Below are positions 52,284-61,958 of a DNA stretch of 64,000 nt, piece by piece. The notes beneath the pieces were generated by a model. That model searched no databases. It saw only the letters and a program-made list of their open reading frames with translations, and had not been told where the DNA came from. The stretch is from NCBI RefSeq assembly GCF_000764645.1, contig NZ_JRGK01000309.1, positions 1-64,000 on the forward strand, given 5' to 3'. Position numbers and translations under genes: made by a program. Source of the DNA: Aeromonas finlandensis. Lineage in GTDB: Bacteria; Pseudomonadota; Gammaproteobacteria; Enterobacterales; Aeromonadaceae. How positions within the stretch are numbered: the first letter of the stretch is position 1; every line of letters begins with the position of its first letter.

Positions 52284-53150
52284 ATGGCCGGCGCAAAAGA
52301 GATACGTAACAAGATCGGGAGTGTGAAAAACACTCAGAAGATCACCGGCGCTATGGAAATGGTGGCAGCAAGCAAAATGCGCCGTGCGCAGGAACGCATG
52401 TCTGCCAGCCGTCCGTACGCTGAAACCATGCGCAAGGTGATCGGCCATATCGCTCAGGGGAACTTGGAATACAAGCACCCCTACCTCATCGAACGTGAGG
52501 TCAAGCGAGTGGGTTACATCGTCGTCTCCACCGACCGTGGCCTGTGTGGCGGTTTGAACATCAACCTGTTCAAGGCTGCCCTCAATGATATGAAGCAATG
52601 GAGCGCGAAAGGTGCCAAGGTTGACCTGGCACTGATCGGTAACAAAGCCTCCAACTTCTTTGAACGGCACGGCGCCAAGGTGAAAGCTCATGTCGCAGGA
52701 CTGGGCGATAACCCGAGCGTCAATGACCTGATTGGTTCAGTCAAGGTCATGCTGAAGGCTTACGACAACGGTGAGATTGACAAGCTGTATCTGGTGTACA
52801 ACAAGTTCGTCAACACCATGGTGCAGCAACCACGGGTCGATCAACTGCTGCCTTTGCCCGTAACTGAAGACAGCAAGCTCGCCAAGAAACACCACTGGGA
52901 TTACCTCTATGAGCCGGATCCCAAGAAGCTGCTGGATACTCTGTTGATTCGCTATGTTGAATCTCAGGTGTACCAGGGAGTAGTGGAAAACTTGGCAAGT
53001 GAACAGGCAGCCCGAATGGTTGCCATGCAAGCCGCGACTGACAACGCCGGTAACCTGATTAACGATCTGCAACTGGTATACAACAAGGCCCGTCAGGCCA
53101 GTATTACCCAGGAGCTGACAGAGATCGTATCCGGTGCTGCTGCGGTGTAA
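52284..53150 (+). CDS. atpG: ATP synthase subunit gamma
   Basis: 288 residues, matching the family (287 in E. coli). The rotor shaft: N-terminal [23 protein letters not shown] coiled coil, central Rossmann-like domain with [11 protein letters not shown], and the C-terminal helix containing [14 protein letters not shown]. Confidence 0.98.
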   Translation: MAGAKEIRNKIGSVKNTQKITGAMEMVAASKMRRAQERMSASRPYAETMRKVIGHIAQGNLEYKHPYLIEREVKRVGYIVVSTDRGLCGGLNINLFKAALNDMKQWSAKGAKVDLALIGNKASNFFERHGAKVKAHVAGLGDNPSVNDLIGSVKVMLKAYDNGEIDKLYLVYNKFVNTMVQQPRVDQLLPLPVTEDSKLAKKHHWDYLYEPDPKKLLDTLLIRYVESQVYQGVVENLASEQAARMVAMQAATDNAGNLINDLQLVYNKARQASITQELTEIVSGAAAV

Positions 53151-54572
<1,422 letters not shown>

Positions 54573-54590
54573 GCCTCGACAGGAGGGCCC

Positions 54591-55019
54591 ATGGCAGAGA
54601 TGATCTCCTTTCACCTGGATGTGGTGAGCGCCGAAGGAAAACTGTTTTCCGGTCGCGTGCAAACTGCTCAGGTATCAGGCTCCGAAGGTGAGTTGGGTCT
54701 CCGCCACGGTCATGCTCCGTTGCTGACTGCCATCAAGCCGGGCCTGGTCCGCTTGGTGAAGCAGAACGGAACTGAAGAGGTGCTGTACATCTCCGGCGGT
54801 ATGCTGGAAGTACAACCTGAATCCGTGACCGTGCTGGCGGACACTGCGATTCGTGCTGATGACTTGGATGAGGCGAAAGCCCAGGAAGCCAAGCGCGCAG
54901 CCGAAGAGCGGATCCACAGCTCCCATGGTGATATCGACTACGCCCAGGCCGCCACCGAGCTGGCCAAGGCGATGGCTCAACTGCGAGTCATTGATATCGT
55001 CAAAAAGAATTACCGCTAA
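54591..55019 (+). CDS. atpC: ATP synthase subunit epsilon
   Basis: 142 residues (139 in E. coli): N-terminal beta sandwich ([37 protein letters not shown]) and C-terminal regulatory helices. Strong AGGAGGG ribosome site. Last gene of the operon. Confidence 0.97.
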   Translation: MAEMISFHLDVVSAEGKLFSGRVQTAQVSGSEGELGLRHGHAPLLTAIKPGLVRLVKQNGTEEVLYISGGMLEVQPESVTVLADTAIRADDLDEAKAQEAKRAAEERIHSSHGDIDYAQAATELAKAMAQLRVIDIVKKNYR

Positions 55020-55030
55020 TAACGGTGATG

Positions 55031-55062
55031 TAAAAAGCGACCTTCGGGTCGCTTTTTTTTTA
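55031..55062 (+). terminator. Terminator of the ATP synthase operon
   Basis: AGCGACC-TTCG-GGTCGCT stem with a UUCG tetraloop followed by eight to nine T residues. Confidence 0.93.
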
Positions 55063-55112
55063 CCCGTTCGATAGACTCCGCCGAGTATTTCTCATGTTCC
55101 AAAGGCCAATTT

Positions 55113-56474
55113 ATGTCCCTCAACGTCGTGATCCTGGCTGCGGGTAAAGGTACCCGTATGCGTTCCGCTCTGCCCAAGGTGCTGCACCCGGTAGCCAACA
55201 AACCCATGGTTTCCCATGTGATCGATACCGCCCGTCAGGTCGGTGCCGAGCAGCTGCATCTGGTTTATGGCCACGGTGCCGAGCTGCTGCAAGAGCGGAT
55301 CGTGGCGGCCGACGTGAACTGGGTGCTGCAGGCGCAGCAGCTGGGGACCGGTCACGCCGTTGCCCAAGCCATCCCGTTCTGGAAGGATGAAGACGACGTT
55401 CTGGTGCTCTACGGTGATACCCCGCTGATCCAGCCAGAGACCCTGCAACGACTACTGTCTGCCAAGGCAAGCGATGGCATGGCGCTGCTGACCGTGGTGC
55501 TGGACAACCCCACCGGCTATGGCCGCATCGTCCGTGAAAACGGTCAGGTGGTCGGTATTGTCGAGCAGAAAGATGCCAACGCCGAGCAGCTGACCATCCG
55601 CGAAGTGAACACCGGTGTGCTGGTGGCCAACGGCGGTCAGCTGCGCAGCTGGCTCTCTCGTCTGGACAACAAGAATGCTCAGGGCGAGTTCTACCTGACC
55701 GACGTGATCGCCATGGCGCACGCCGATGGCTGCCCGATCGCTGCGGTCCATCCGGAGCGCGCCGCCGAGGTGGAAGGGGCCAACAACCGGGTGCAACTGG
55801 CTGCCCTTGAGCGCAGCTACCAGCAGATGCAGGCCGAGAAGCTGATGATCGCCGGTGTCACCCTGATCGATCCGGCTCGCTTCGATCTGCGCGGTACTCT
55901 TGAGATCGGTGAAGAGGTGGTGATCGACGTCAACGTCATCATCGAAGGCAAGGTAACCCTCGGCAACCACGTCCGCATCGGTGCCGGTGCCGTGCTGAAG
56001 GATTGCGTCATTGGCGATCACACCGAAGTGAAGCCCTACTCCATCGTTGAAGGTGCTCAGGTGGCGGATCAGTGCTCGGTCGGCCCGTTTGCCCGTCTGC
56101 GCCCAGGTGCTGTGCTGGAGCAGGATGCCCATGTCGGCAACTTCGTCGAGATGAAGAAGGCCCGTCTGGGGGTTGGCTCCAAGTGTGGTCATCTCACCTA
56201 TCTGGGTGATGCCGAGGTGGGTGCCAAGGTGAATATCGGTGCCGGTACCATCACCTGCAACTACGATGGCGTGAACAAGTTCCAGACCATCATCGAAGAT
56301 GATGTATTCGTCGGTTCCGATACCCAGCTGGTGGCGCCGGTGCGTATCGGCAAGGGGGCGACTCTGGGGGCGGGTTCCACCATCACCAAGGATGTGGCCG
56401 AGAATGAGCTGGTGATCACCCGGGTGCCCCAGCGTCACATCAAAAACTGGGCTCGCCCGGTCAAGAAGAAGTGA
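55113..56474 (+). CDS. glmU: Bifunctional N-acetylglucosamine-1-phosphate uridyltransferase / glucosamine-1-phosphate acetyltransferase
   Basis: Makes UDP-GlcNAc for peptidoglycan and LPS. 453 residues (456 in E. coli). The N-terminal pyrophosphorylase domain has the [19 protein letters not shown] signature and LYGDTPLI; the C-terminal half is a left-handed beta helix of hexapeptide repeats (about 250-440) containing [11 protein letters not shown]. Downstream glmS supplies the pathway's first step; a beta-lactamase cluster separates the two. Confidence 0.98.
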   Translation: MSLNVVILAAGKGTRMRSALPKVLHPVANKPMVSHVIDTARQVGAEQLHLVYGHGAELLQERIVAADVNWVLQAQQLGTGHAVAQAIPFWKDEDDVLVLYGDTPLIQPETLQRLLSAKASDGMALLTVVLDNPTGYGRIVRENGQVVGIVEQKDANAEQLTIREVNTGVLVANGGQLRSWLSRLDNKNAQGEFYLTDVIAMAHADGCPIAAVHPERAAEVEGANNRVQLAALERSYQQMQAEKLMIAGVTLIDPARFDLRGTLEIGEEVVIDVNVIIEGKVTLGNHVRIGAGAVLKDCVIGDHTEVKPYSIVEGAQVADQCSVGPFARLRPGAVLEQDAHVGNFVEMKKARLGVGSKCGHLTYLGDAEVGAKVNIGAGTITCNYDGVNKFQTIIEDDVFVGSDTQLVAPVRIGKGATLGAGSTITKDVAENELVITRVPQRHIKNWARPVKKK

Positions 56475-56490
56475 TGCCCGATCAATAAAA

Positions 56491-56524
56491 TAGAACCGGC
56501 GCCTGATGGCGCCGGTTTTTTTTG
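56491..56524. terminator. Terminator between glmU and creD
   Basis: AACCGGCGCC-TGAT-GGCGCCGGTT stem followed by a T-tract on the plus strand and preceded by A-rich sequence, so it can serve both convergent genes. Confidence 0.9.
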
Positions 56525-56525
56525 C

Positions 56526-57902
56526 TTATGACTGATGGCTGGTGTCACTGGTCGATGACTGGGGGGCCGCCCATGTGGTGGTGGGAGCGCTGTAGTCCAT
56601 CACCTGATACCAGTCGAGTTTGCGGGTCAGCATCATGATTAGCGCCAGGGTGGCGAACAGCAGCAGGGCACCGAGTAGCAAGGCGATCTCTTCAGCCTGC
56701 AACAGGCTGTAGAGGATGGCATAGACCAGCCCGAGCAGCGCCGCGAAACCGATCCCCTGCTTCGGGCCGCCCAGCACATGGCTGAGATAGAAGCCGTTGA
56801 GCAGCACGCTGGCCAGTGCGGCCACCAGATAGGCCCAGCCAAAGCCGAGGTGTTCGGTCAGAGCCAGCAGCACCAGATAGAAGATGGCCAGCCCCATGCC
56901 CACCAGCGCGTACTGGATCGGGTGGACCCGCAGCCCCTTGAGCAGCTCGAACATGAAGAAGCTGATAAAGGTGAGGCCGATAAACAGCAGGGCATATTTG
57001 GCCGCCCTCTCGTTGAGCTGATAGTGATCCACCGGCTGCACCAGACTGACGCTGAAGGTGGAGAGATTGCTATCGCCCCCGTTCATCATCCGGTTGAAGC
57101 GGGTCTCCATGTCGCTGGCGAACCAGCTGGTTTGCCAGTTGGCCTCAAACCCTTGCGAGTTCAGGGTGCGACTTCCCGGCAGAAAGTCGCCGATAAAGTT
57201 GGGATGGGGCCAGTTGCCCGCCAGCAGCAGGGTGCTCTCCTTGCCCAGCGGCACTATGTCGAGGGCGTTCATCCCCTGCAGATTGAGCTCCAGATGAAAG
57301 GTGCCATCCTGTTGCGGCAGGCTGTCGAGCGGGGCATGGATACCCGCCAGCGCGTCACCGAGGCGGGCGCCGGGGGCAAACGGGATCTGCTGTGTGCCGA
57401 GCTGCAGTTCAGGGACGCTGTTGATGCCGCGGGCATCGGAGAGCACCAGACTCAGGTAGGGTTTGCCCGCCACCAGCTCGGCCGCTTCATCAAGCGGTAG
57501 GGTCGCGTTATCCAGCAGACTCTGTCGGGTAGGCAGGCGGCCCGAGAGGGTGAGCCGGGTCTGGTAGACCTGTGCCTGATAGATGCCCAGCTTGCGCGGG
57601 GTGACCTCCATGTTGGCCTTGATATCCAGCTGCTCTGGCAGCAGGTAGCGGTAGAGCTGCTCCTGACGGACGAAGCGCTTGCCATCCTGCTCGACCGTCA
57701 CCGAACGGGTATAGGGCTGCACGATAACCGGCCCCATCAGCCGTTGCGGGCCACTGCTGCTGGCCATGATGCTGTGAATGGCCTGACTGCGGTAAGCCTG
57801 ACGCTCCCGGTTCAGCTCCATGATGGATTGCACCGGCACCATCAACAGCAGGCTGAGCAACAGCAGCAGAAAGATCTTGTGGGTGAATATCTGTTTGACC
57901 AT
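56526..57902 (-). CDS. creD: Inner membrane protein CreD (BlrD)
   Basis: 458 residues with an N-terminal membrane anchor, a large periplasmic domain (about 40-300), and a C-terminal bundle of membrane helices (about 305-440); this is the CreD/Cet layout (SLLLMVPVQSIMELNRERQAYR near the start). In Aeromonas it is called BlrD. A TTCAC-N6-TTCAC cre/blr tag lies about 65 bases upstream. In E. coli CreD responds to CreBC and affects colicin tolerance and cell-envelope integrity; the exact activity is not known. Confidence 0.92.
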   Translation of the reverse strand: MVKQIFTHKIFLLLLLSLLLMVPVQSIMELNRERQAYRSQAIHSIMASSSGPQRLMGPVIVQPYTRSVTVEQDGKRFVRQEQLYRYLLPEQLDIKANMEVTPRKLGIYQAQVYQTRLTLSGRLPTRQSLLDNATLPLDEAAELVAGKPYLSLVLSDARGINSVPELQLGTQQIPFAPGARLGDALAGIHAPLDSLPQQDGTFHLELNLQGMNALDIVPLGKESTLLLAGNWPHPNFIGDFLPGSRTLNSQGFEANWQTSWFASDMETRFNRMMNGGDSNLSTFSVSLVQPVDHYQLNERAAKYALLFIGLTFISFFMFELLKGLRVHPIQYALVGMGLAIFYLVLLALTEHLGFGWAYLVAALASVLLNGFYLSHVLGGPKQGIGFAALLGLVYAILYSLLQAEEIALLLGALLLFATLALIMMLTRKLDWYQVMDYSAPTTTWAAPQSSTSDTSHQS

Positions 57903-57965
57903 GACACGTCTCCTTGTTGGATGGAGCGAGTCTGTCTGCCCGGTGTGAAGGGGTGATGGGCTTGT

Positions 57966-57981
57966 GTGAAGTGGTGGTGAA
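57966..57981 (-). promoter_or_regulatory. cre/blr tag (TTCAC-N6-TTCAC) upstream of creD
   Basis: On the minus strand TTCAC-CACCAC-TTCAC, a perfect match to the direct-repeat operator known for CreB/BlrA. A further TTCAC half-site lies closer to creD (57945-57949). Confidence 0.88.
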
Positions 57982-57987
57982 GGGGGA

Positions 57988-58013
57988 TAAAAAAACCGGC
58001 ATTACGCCGGTTT
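57988..58013 (-). terminator. Terminator after the class D beta-lactamase
   Basis: On the minus strand AAACCGGC / GCCGGTTT stem with a GTAAT-type loop followed by a run of T residues. Confidence 0.88.
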
Positions 58014-58022
58014 CTGGGTGAA

Positions 58023-58817
58023 TTACAGAGTTTTCAATTTTCCGGGCAGGGCGGCCAGCACCTCTTCTTTCGCCTTGAGGGAGGCGAATTGCTTGCCGGG
58101 CTTCTGCACCACTGTATGGACGAAGATCAGCTGCTTGCCTGGTTTGCTGGCCCAGCCGACGAACCAGCCGATCTGCTGATCGCGGTTGAGGCTGCCATCC
58201 AGCTTCTTCGGGTAGCCCATGCCGGTCTTGCCGTGGATCTGCCAGCCGTCGATCTCGCTTACCTTGAGGATATTGGCGGTGTACTGCAGGGTCTGCGCCG
58301 AGACAGGCAGCTTGCCGCTCAGCATCTTGCCGAGGAAGCGGGCCTGCTCCTCCGGACTGATGGCGAGGCTGGAGCTGAGCCAGGCCTGCGTCAGGCCGTC
58401 ATGCTTGCCCGGATTGCCGGAGAGATCCCGGTTGCCGTAGTCGAAACGGTCGACGTACTGCTGGAAGCGCTCCATCCCCAGCCATTCGGTGATCTGCTGG
58501 GAGAACCAGACGACCGAGTAGGTTTCCCAGCGGCGCGGGGTAGTGGTTTCGCGCCAGGCGGGCAGCCAGCCATCGTAGCTCGGCTTGTAGGGCAGCGCCG
58601 GATGCTCTTCATCCACCAGATAGCCACTGTCGTAACCCATCAGCGCCAGCGGGATCTTGAAGGTGGACGCGGGCGGCAGCTGGCTGGAGCAGTCCCCTTC
58701 GCTGGAGAGGGTCTGGCCGTTGCCGTCAGCATAGAGAAAGCAGCCGCTGGCGGCGGAGGCTGGCAGGGCTGCGAGCAGACCGGTAGCCAGCAGGCTGGAG
58801 AGAAGCAGGCGGGACAT
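58023..58817 (-). CDS. Class D beta-lactamase, OXA-12/AmpH family
   Basis: Periplasmic serine beta-lactamase, 264 residues with signal peptide (MSRLLLSSLLATGLLAALPASA). Class D motifs: nucleophile STFK (51-54, with the carboxylated lysine), SVV (101-103), YGN (127-129) and KTG (197-199). It agrees with what I recall of the chromosomal Aeromonas OXA-12/AmpH/AmpS enzymes. The ATG at 58817 is chosen, six bases after AAGGA; another ATG two codons upstream touches the ribosome site. It sits between creC and creD and is probably induced through BlrAB. A degenerate TTCAC tag (58883-58898) is upstream. Confidence 0.93.
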   Translation of the reverse strand: MSRLLLSSLLATGLLAALPASAASGCFLYADGNGQTLSSEGDCSSQLPPASTFKIPLALMGYDSGYLVDEEHPALPYKPSYDGWLPAWRETTTPRRWETYSVVWFSQQITEWLGMERFQQYVDRFDYGNRDLSGNPGKHDGLTQAWLSSSLAISPEEQARFLGKMLSGKLPVSAQTLQYTANILKVSEIDGWQIHGKTGMGYPKKLDGSLNRDQQIGWFVGWASKPGKQLIFVHTVVQKPGKQFASLKAKEEVLAALPGKLKTL

Positions 58818-58882
58818 AATCATTCCTTGAGCAAATGGATGAGGCTAATCAATAAGATAAGGCGGCAGTTTAACGCCGCTTT

Positions 58883-58898
58883 GTGTGGTGAATGTGAA
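58883..58898 (-). promoter_or_regulatory. Degenerate cre/blr tag upstream of the beta-lactamase
   Basis: On the minus strand TTCAC-ATTCAC-CACAC, two mismatches in the second half-site from TTCAC-N6-TTCAC. It is in the promoter region of bla; function is inferred from the nearby perfect tag and known Blr control. Confidence 0.4.
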
Positions 58899-58913
58899 GT
58901 TGCGGGGAGGTGA

Positions 58914-60335
58914 CTAGGTGAACGGCAGCCAGAGTTCGGCCAGCGCGCCCCCTTCTGGCCGGTTGCTCAGGGTCAGACGGCCGCCATGCTGGTGGGCCAC
59001 TTCATGGGCGAAACTGAGCCCGAGACCGCTGCTCTTGCCCTTGTCCGGGCGTGGCAGCGAGTAGAAGCGCTCGAAGATGCGCGGCAGGGCGTAGTCGGGA
59101 ATGCCGGGGCCGCTGTCGGTGACCCGAAAACAGTAGCCCTCCTCCTGCTGGCTGCCGCTCAGGGTGACCAGCCCGTAGGCGGGAGAGAAGTCGATGGCGT
59201 TATCCAGCAGGTTGCCGATGGCCTGCTCCACCAGCAGCGGGTCCCACTTCTGTTTCGGCGCGCTGGCCAGCTCGGCTACCAGCGCCACCTGACGGCGCTG
59301 GGCGATGATCTGGCGAGCATCGAGGGTGCGCTTGCCCAGTTTTGCCGGTTCCACCGACTGGCGATCCAGCCCCTGCCCCGACTCCAGCCGCGCCAGTTGC
59401 AGCATTCGCTCGATCAGCTGCTGCATGCGCGCGGTTTCCAGATTGATGTTGCCGATAAAGCGTTTGGCGACTTCGGGAGGCGGCGTTTCGGCCAAAATCT
59501 CCCCTGCCCCGCGAATGGCGGCCAGCGGGCTCTTCAGCTCGTGGGTCAGGCTGTGCACATAGGCTTCGATGTAGCTTTTGCCATCGAGCTGGTGGCGCAT
59601 GGTCTCAAGCGAGCGGCCGAGCCGATCCAGCTCGACGGTGTGCAGCCGTGGCAGCGGTGCCGCCTCCCCCTTGCTGACCGAGTCGGCATAGTGCACCAGC
59701 TTGCCGATGGCGCGGTTGAGCCACCACACCAGCAGGCTGCCGATCAGCAGCGAGATGAGCAGCATCTGGCCGCCGGCCCGCAGCAGCTCCTGTTCCCCCC
59801 GCTCGATGGCGGGCATCAGGGTGCGATTGGGTTTGGCGACGGTGAGGGAGCCGATGATCTCGGCTCCTTCCCGCAGCGGCGCTGCCACATACATGGTCGA
59901 GCTGGCGGCATCATCGGGATCGGTGCGGGTGCTGCGGGCGCCATACTGGCCACGCAGGGTGCGGTAGACATCGTTCCAGCGCGAATAATCCTTGCCCAGA
60001 TCCGTACCGTCGGAGTCGTAAATCACCATGCCCTGCCGGTCAGTCACATAGATGCGGTACTCCGCCTGCTGCTTGAGATGGCCGTCGATCATCGCATTGA
60101 TGGGATTCTGGTTGAGGCGGGCGAAGGCGCTGGCCAGCCGCCCGTTCATCATATTGCCCTCCTGCAGATCATCGAGCGCCAGCGGTGCCAGCAGCTGGGT
60201 CATGTCTACCAGAGTATCTTCGGTGGCGCTGCGCACCCCGGGTTTTATCTCCTCGACGAAGATCTCCAGCACGAACCAGGCGGCCAGCGCGAAGATCAGC
60301 AGCAGGCCGCACAGCAGTTGCAGTCCTAGTCTCAT
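58914..60335 (-). CDS. creC: Sensor histidine kinase CreC (BlrB)
   Basis: 473-residue kinase (474 in E. coli CreC). Two membrane helices (about 7-27 and 187-207) bound a periplasmic sensor, followed by HAMP, a phosphoacceptor segment SLTHELKSPLAAI with His265, and the ATPase domain (GNLLDNAIDFSP, DSGPGIPDYALP, GLGLSF). It signals to CreB/BlrA, whose gene it overlaps by four bases. In Aeromonas the pair is named BlrAB and controls chromosomal beta-lactamases. Confidence 0.93.
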   Translation of the reverse strand: MRLGLQLLCGLLLIFALAAWFVLEIFVEEIKPGVRSATEDTLVDMTQLLAPLALDDLQEGNMMNGRLASAFARLNQNPINAMIDGHLKQQAEYRIYVTDRQGMVIYDSDGTDLGKDYSRWNDVYRTLRGQYGARSTRTDPDDAASSTMYVAAPLREGAEIIGSLTVAKPNRTLMPAIERGEQELLRAGGQMLLISLLIGSLLVWWLNRAIGKLVHYADSVSKGEAAPLPRLHTVELDRLGRSLETMRHQLDGKSYIEAYVHSLTHELKSPLAAIRGAGEILAETPPPEVAKRFIGNINLETARMQQLIERMLQLARLESGQGLDRQSVEPAKLGKRTLDARQIIAQRRQVALVAELASAPKQKWDPLLVEQAIGNLLDNAIDFSPAYGLVTLSGSQQEEGYCFRVTDSGPGIPDYALPRIFERFYSLPRPDKGKSSGLGLSFAHEVAHQHGGRLTLSNRPEGGALAELWLPFT

Positions 60336-61006
60336 GCCAGCTCCAGGCTGTAGCCCAGCCCGCGATGGGTGAGGATCAGGTTGGCCTCGGGATCATGCTC
60401 GCGCAGCTTGGCGCGGATGGTTTTGATATGGGTATCGACGGTGCGATCCAGGCTCTCTTCCGCATCCTGCCACACCAGATCCATCAACTGCTGGCGGGAG
60501 TAGACCCGGCCCGGCGCCTGCATCAGGGTCTTGAGCAGCAGATATTCGTAGCGGGTGAGGGCCAGCGGCTGGCCGCGAAAATGGATGCGGGCTCGCTCCT
60601 CATCCAGCACCAGCAGGGCGCTGGGTTGGGGAGCAACGGGTTGGCTGCGGCGCAGGATGACTCGTACCCGGGCGCACACCTCCCGTGGCGAGAAAGGTTT
60701 GGCCACATAGTCGTCGGCACCGATCTCCAGCCCGATCAGCCGATCAATCTCCTCGCTGCGGGCGGTGAGGAACATCAGGGGAATGTCGGTCAGCGCCCTC
60801 ACCTGCTTGCAGAGTTCGAAGCCGCTGATGTCGGGCAGCCCCACATCGAGGATCAGGAAGTCGGGTCGCGTCTGTTCCAGTCGTGTCAGCAACTGCTGGC
60901 CCAGCATGAACCACTCCACCTCGAAGCCGTCGGTCTGCAGGGCGTAAATCAGGGTGTCGGCGATGCTGGCCTCATCCTCCACCAGCCAGATGACTCTCTT
61001 TTGCAT
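60332..61006 (-). CDS. creB: Response regulator CreB (BlrA)
   Basis: OmpR-family regulator, 224 residues from the ATG at 61006 (GAGG six bases upstream; a longer reading adds 15 codons without support). Phosphoacceptor is Asp54 in LILDVGLPD, with the YVAKPFSP switch motif. The C-terminal winged helix (RYEYLLLKTL...LMDLVW, GLGYSLEL) binds TTCAC repeats. First gene of creB-creC-bla. Confidence 0.93.
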   Translation of the reverse strand: MQKRVIWLVEDEASIADTLIYALQTDGFEVEWFMLGQQLLTRLEQTRPDFLILDVGLPDISGFELCKQVRALTDIPLMFLTARSEEIDRLIGLEIGADDYVAKPFSPREVCARVRVILRRSQPVAPQPSALLVLDEERARIHFRGQPLALTRYEYLLLKTLMQAPGRVYSRQQLMDLVWQDAEESLDRTVDTHIKTIRAKLREHDPEANLILTHRGLGYSLELA

Positions 61007-61097
61007 GGCATCCTCGTCGCAAATTGGCCCCCCATTCTGGCATCGAACCAAATCGGATCCTATTTGCTGTTTTATTTTTCCGAAAAAGGGGCTAATA

Positions 61098-61121
61098 TTT
61101 CGATGTTCTTTCGAATCGAAA
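61098..61121 (+). promoter_or_regulatory. Putative operator of the DeoR-type regulator
   Basis: TTTCGAATCGAAA (61109-61121) is a perfect palindrome, and a further TTTCGAT at 61098-61104 is in direct repeat 11 bases before it. It lies within 10-30 bases of the regulator ATG. TTTCG repeats are typical of GlpR/DeoR-type operators, so autoregulation is plausible. Confidence 0.55.
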
Positions 61122-61128
61122 CTTAAAA

Positions 61129-61902
61129 ATGACCAAACGTAATACTCAACAACGCCGCCACACCATAGTGACCCTGGTACAAGAGCAGGGTGAAGTGAGT
61201 GTCGACGCCCTTGCCAAACACTTTTCTACCTCCGAAGTGACCATCCGTAAAGATCTGGCCGTACTGGAGACCGGCGGCCTGCTGCTGCGCCGTTACGGTG
61301 GCGCGGTCCCTCTGCCGAGCGAGATGGTGGTTGAGGTCAACCCCGAACAAGTTTCGAACCGAAAGTTAGCCATTGCCCGTGCGGCAGCTGAACGGCTGCG
61401 TGACCACAACCGCGTCATCATCGACAGCGGCAGCACCACCAGCGCAATGATCCCCATGCTGGGCAACAAGCGCGGCCTCATCGTGATGACCAACTCCCTC
61501 AATGTGGCCGGTGCCCTGCGCGAGCTGGAAAATGAGCCTACCCTGTTAATGACCGGTGGCACTTGGGACCCTCACTCCGAATCCTTTCAGGGGCAGGTGG
61601 CGGAACAGGTGCTGCGCTCTTACGACTTCGACCAGCTCTTTATCGGTGCCGACGGCATCGACCCGGAGCGTGGCACCACCACGTTCAACGAGCTGGTGGG
61701 CCTGTCGCGGGTGATGGCCGAGGTGTCGCGGGAGGTCATTGTGATGGTCGAGTCGGAAAAGATCGGCCGCAAGATCCCCAATCTCGAACTTCCATGGTCG
61801 AGCATCCATACCCTGGTGACTGACGAGGGGCTGGCCAGCGAGGCCAGAGAACAGATTCAAGCCCAAGGGGTGACGCTTATCTGCGCCCCGGTCACTTGCT
61901 GA
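61129..61902 (+). CDS. DeoR-family transcriptional regulator, likely controlling glmS
   Basis: 257 residues. The N-terminal winged helix (RRHTIVTLVQEQGEVSVDALAKHFSTSEVTIRKDLAVLE, about 8-50) is followed by the sugar-phosphate-isomerase-like sensor domain (DSGSTTSAMIPML; FIGADGIDPERG...NELV). DeoR regulators of this group sense sugar phosphates. It lies 56 bases upstream of glmS on the same strand, so glucosamine-6-phosphate or a related amino sugar is the likely signal, but this is inference. Confidence 0.87.
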   Translation: MTKRNTQQRRHTIVTLVQEQGEVSVDALAKHFSTSEVTIRKDLAVLETGGLLLRRYGGAVPLPSEMVVEVNPEQVSNRKLAIARAAAERLRDHNRVIIDSGSTTSAMIPMLGNKRGLIVMTNSLNVAGALRELENEPTLLMTGGTWDPHSESFQGQVAEQVLRSYDFDQLFIGADGIDPERGTTTFNELVGLSRVMAEVSREVIVMVESEKIGRKIPNLELPWSSIHTLVTDEGLASEAREQIQAQGVTLICAPVTC

Positions 61903-61958
61903 CATCGAGCTCTGAACCATCCAACTGACTTTACGATTTGTATCTCAAGGAGAAGTGT

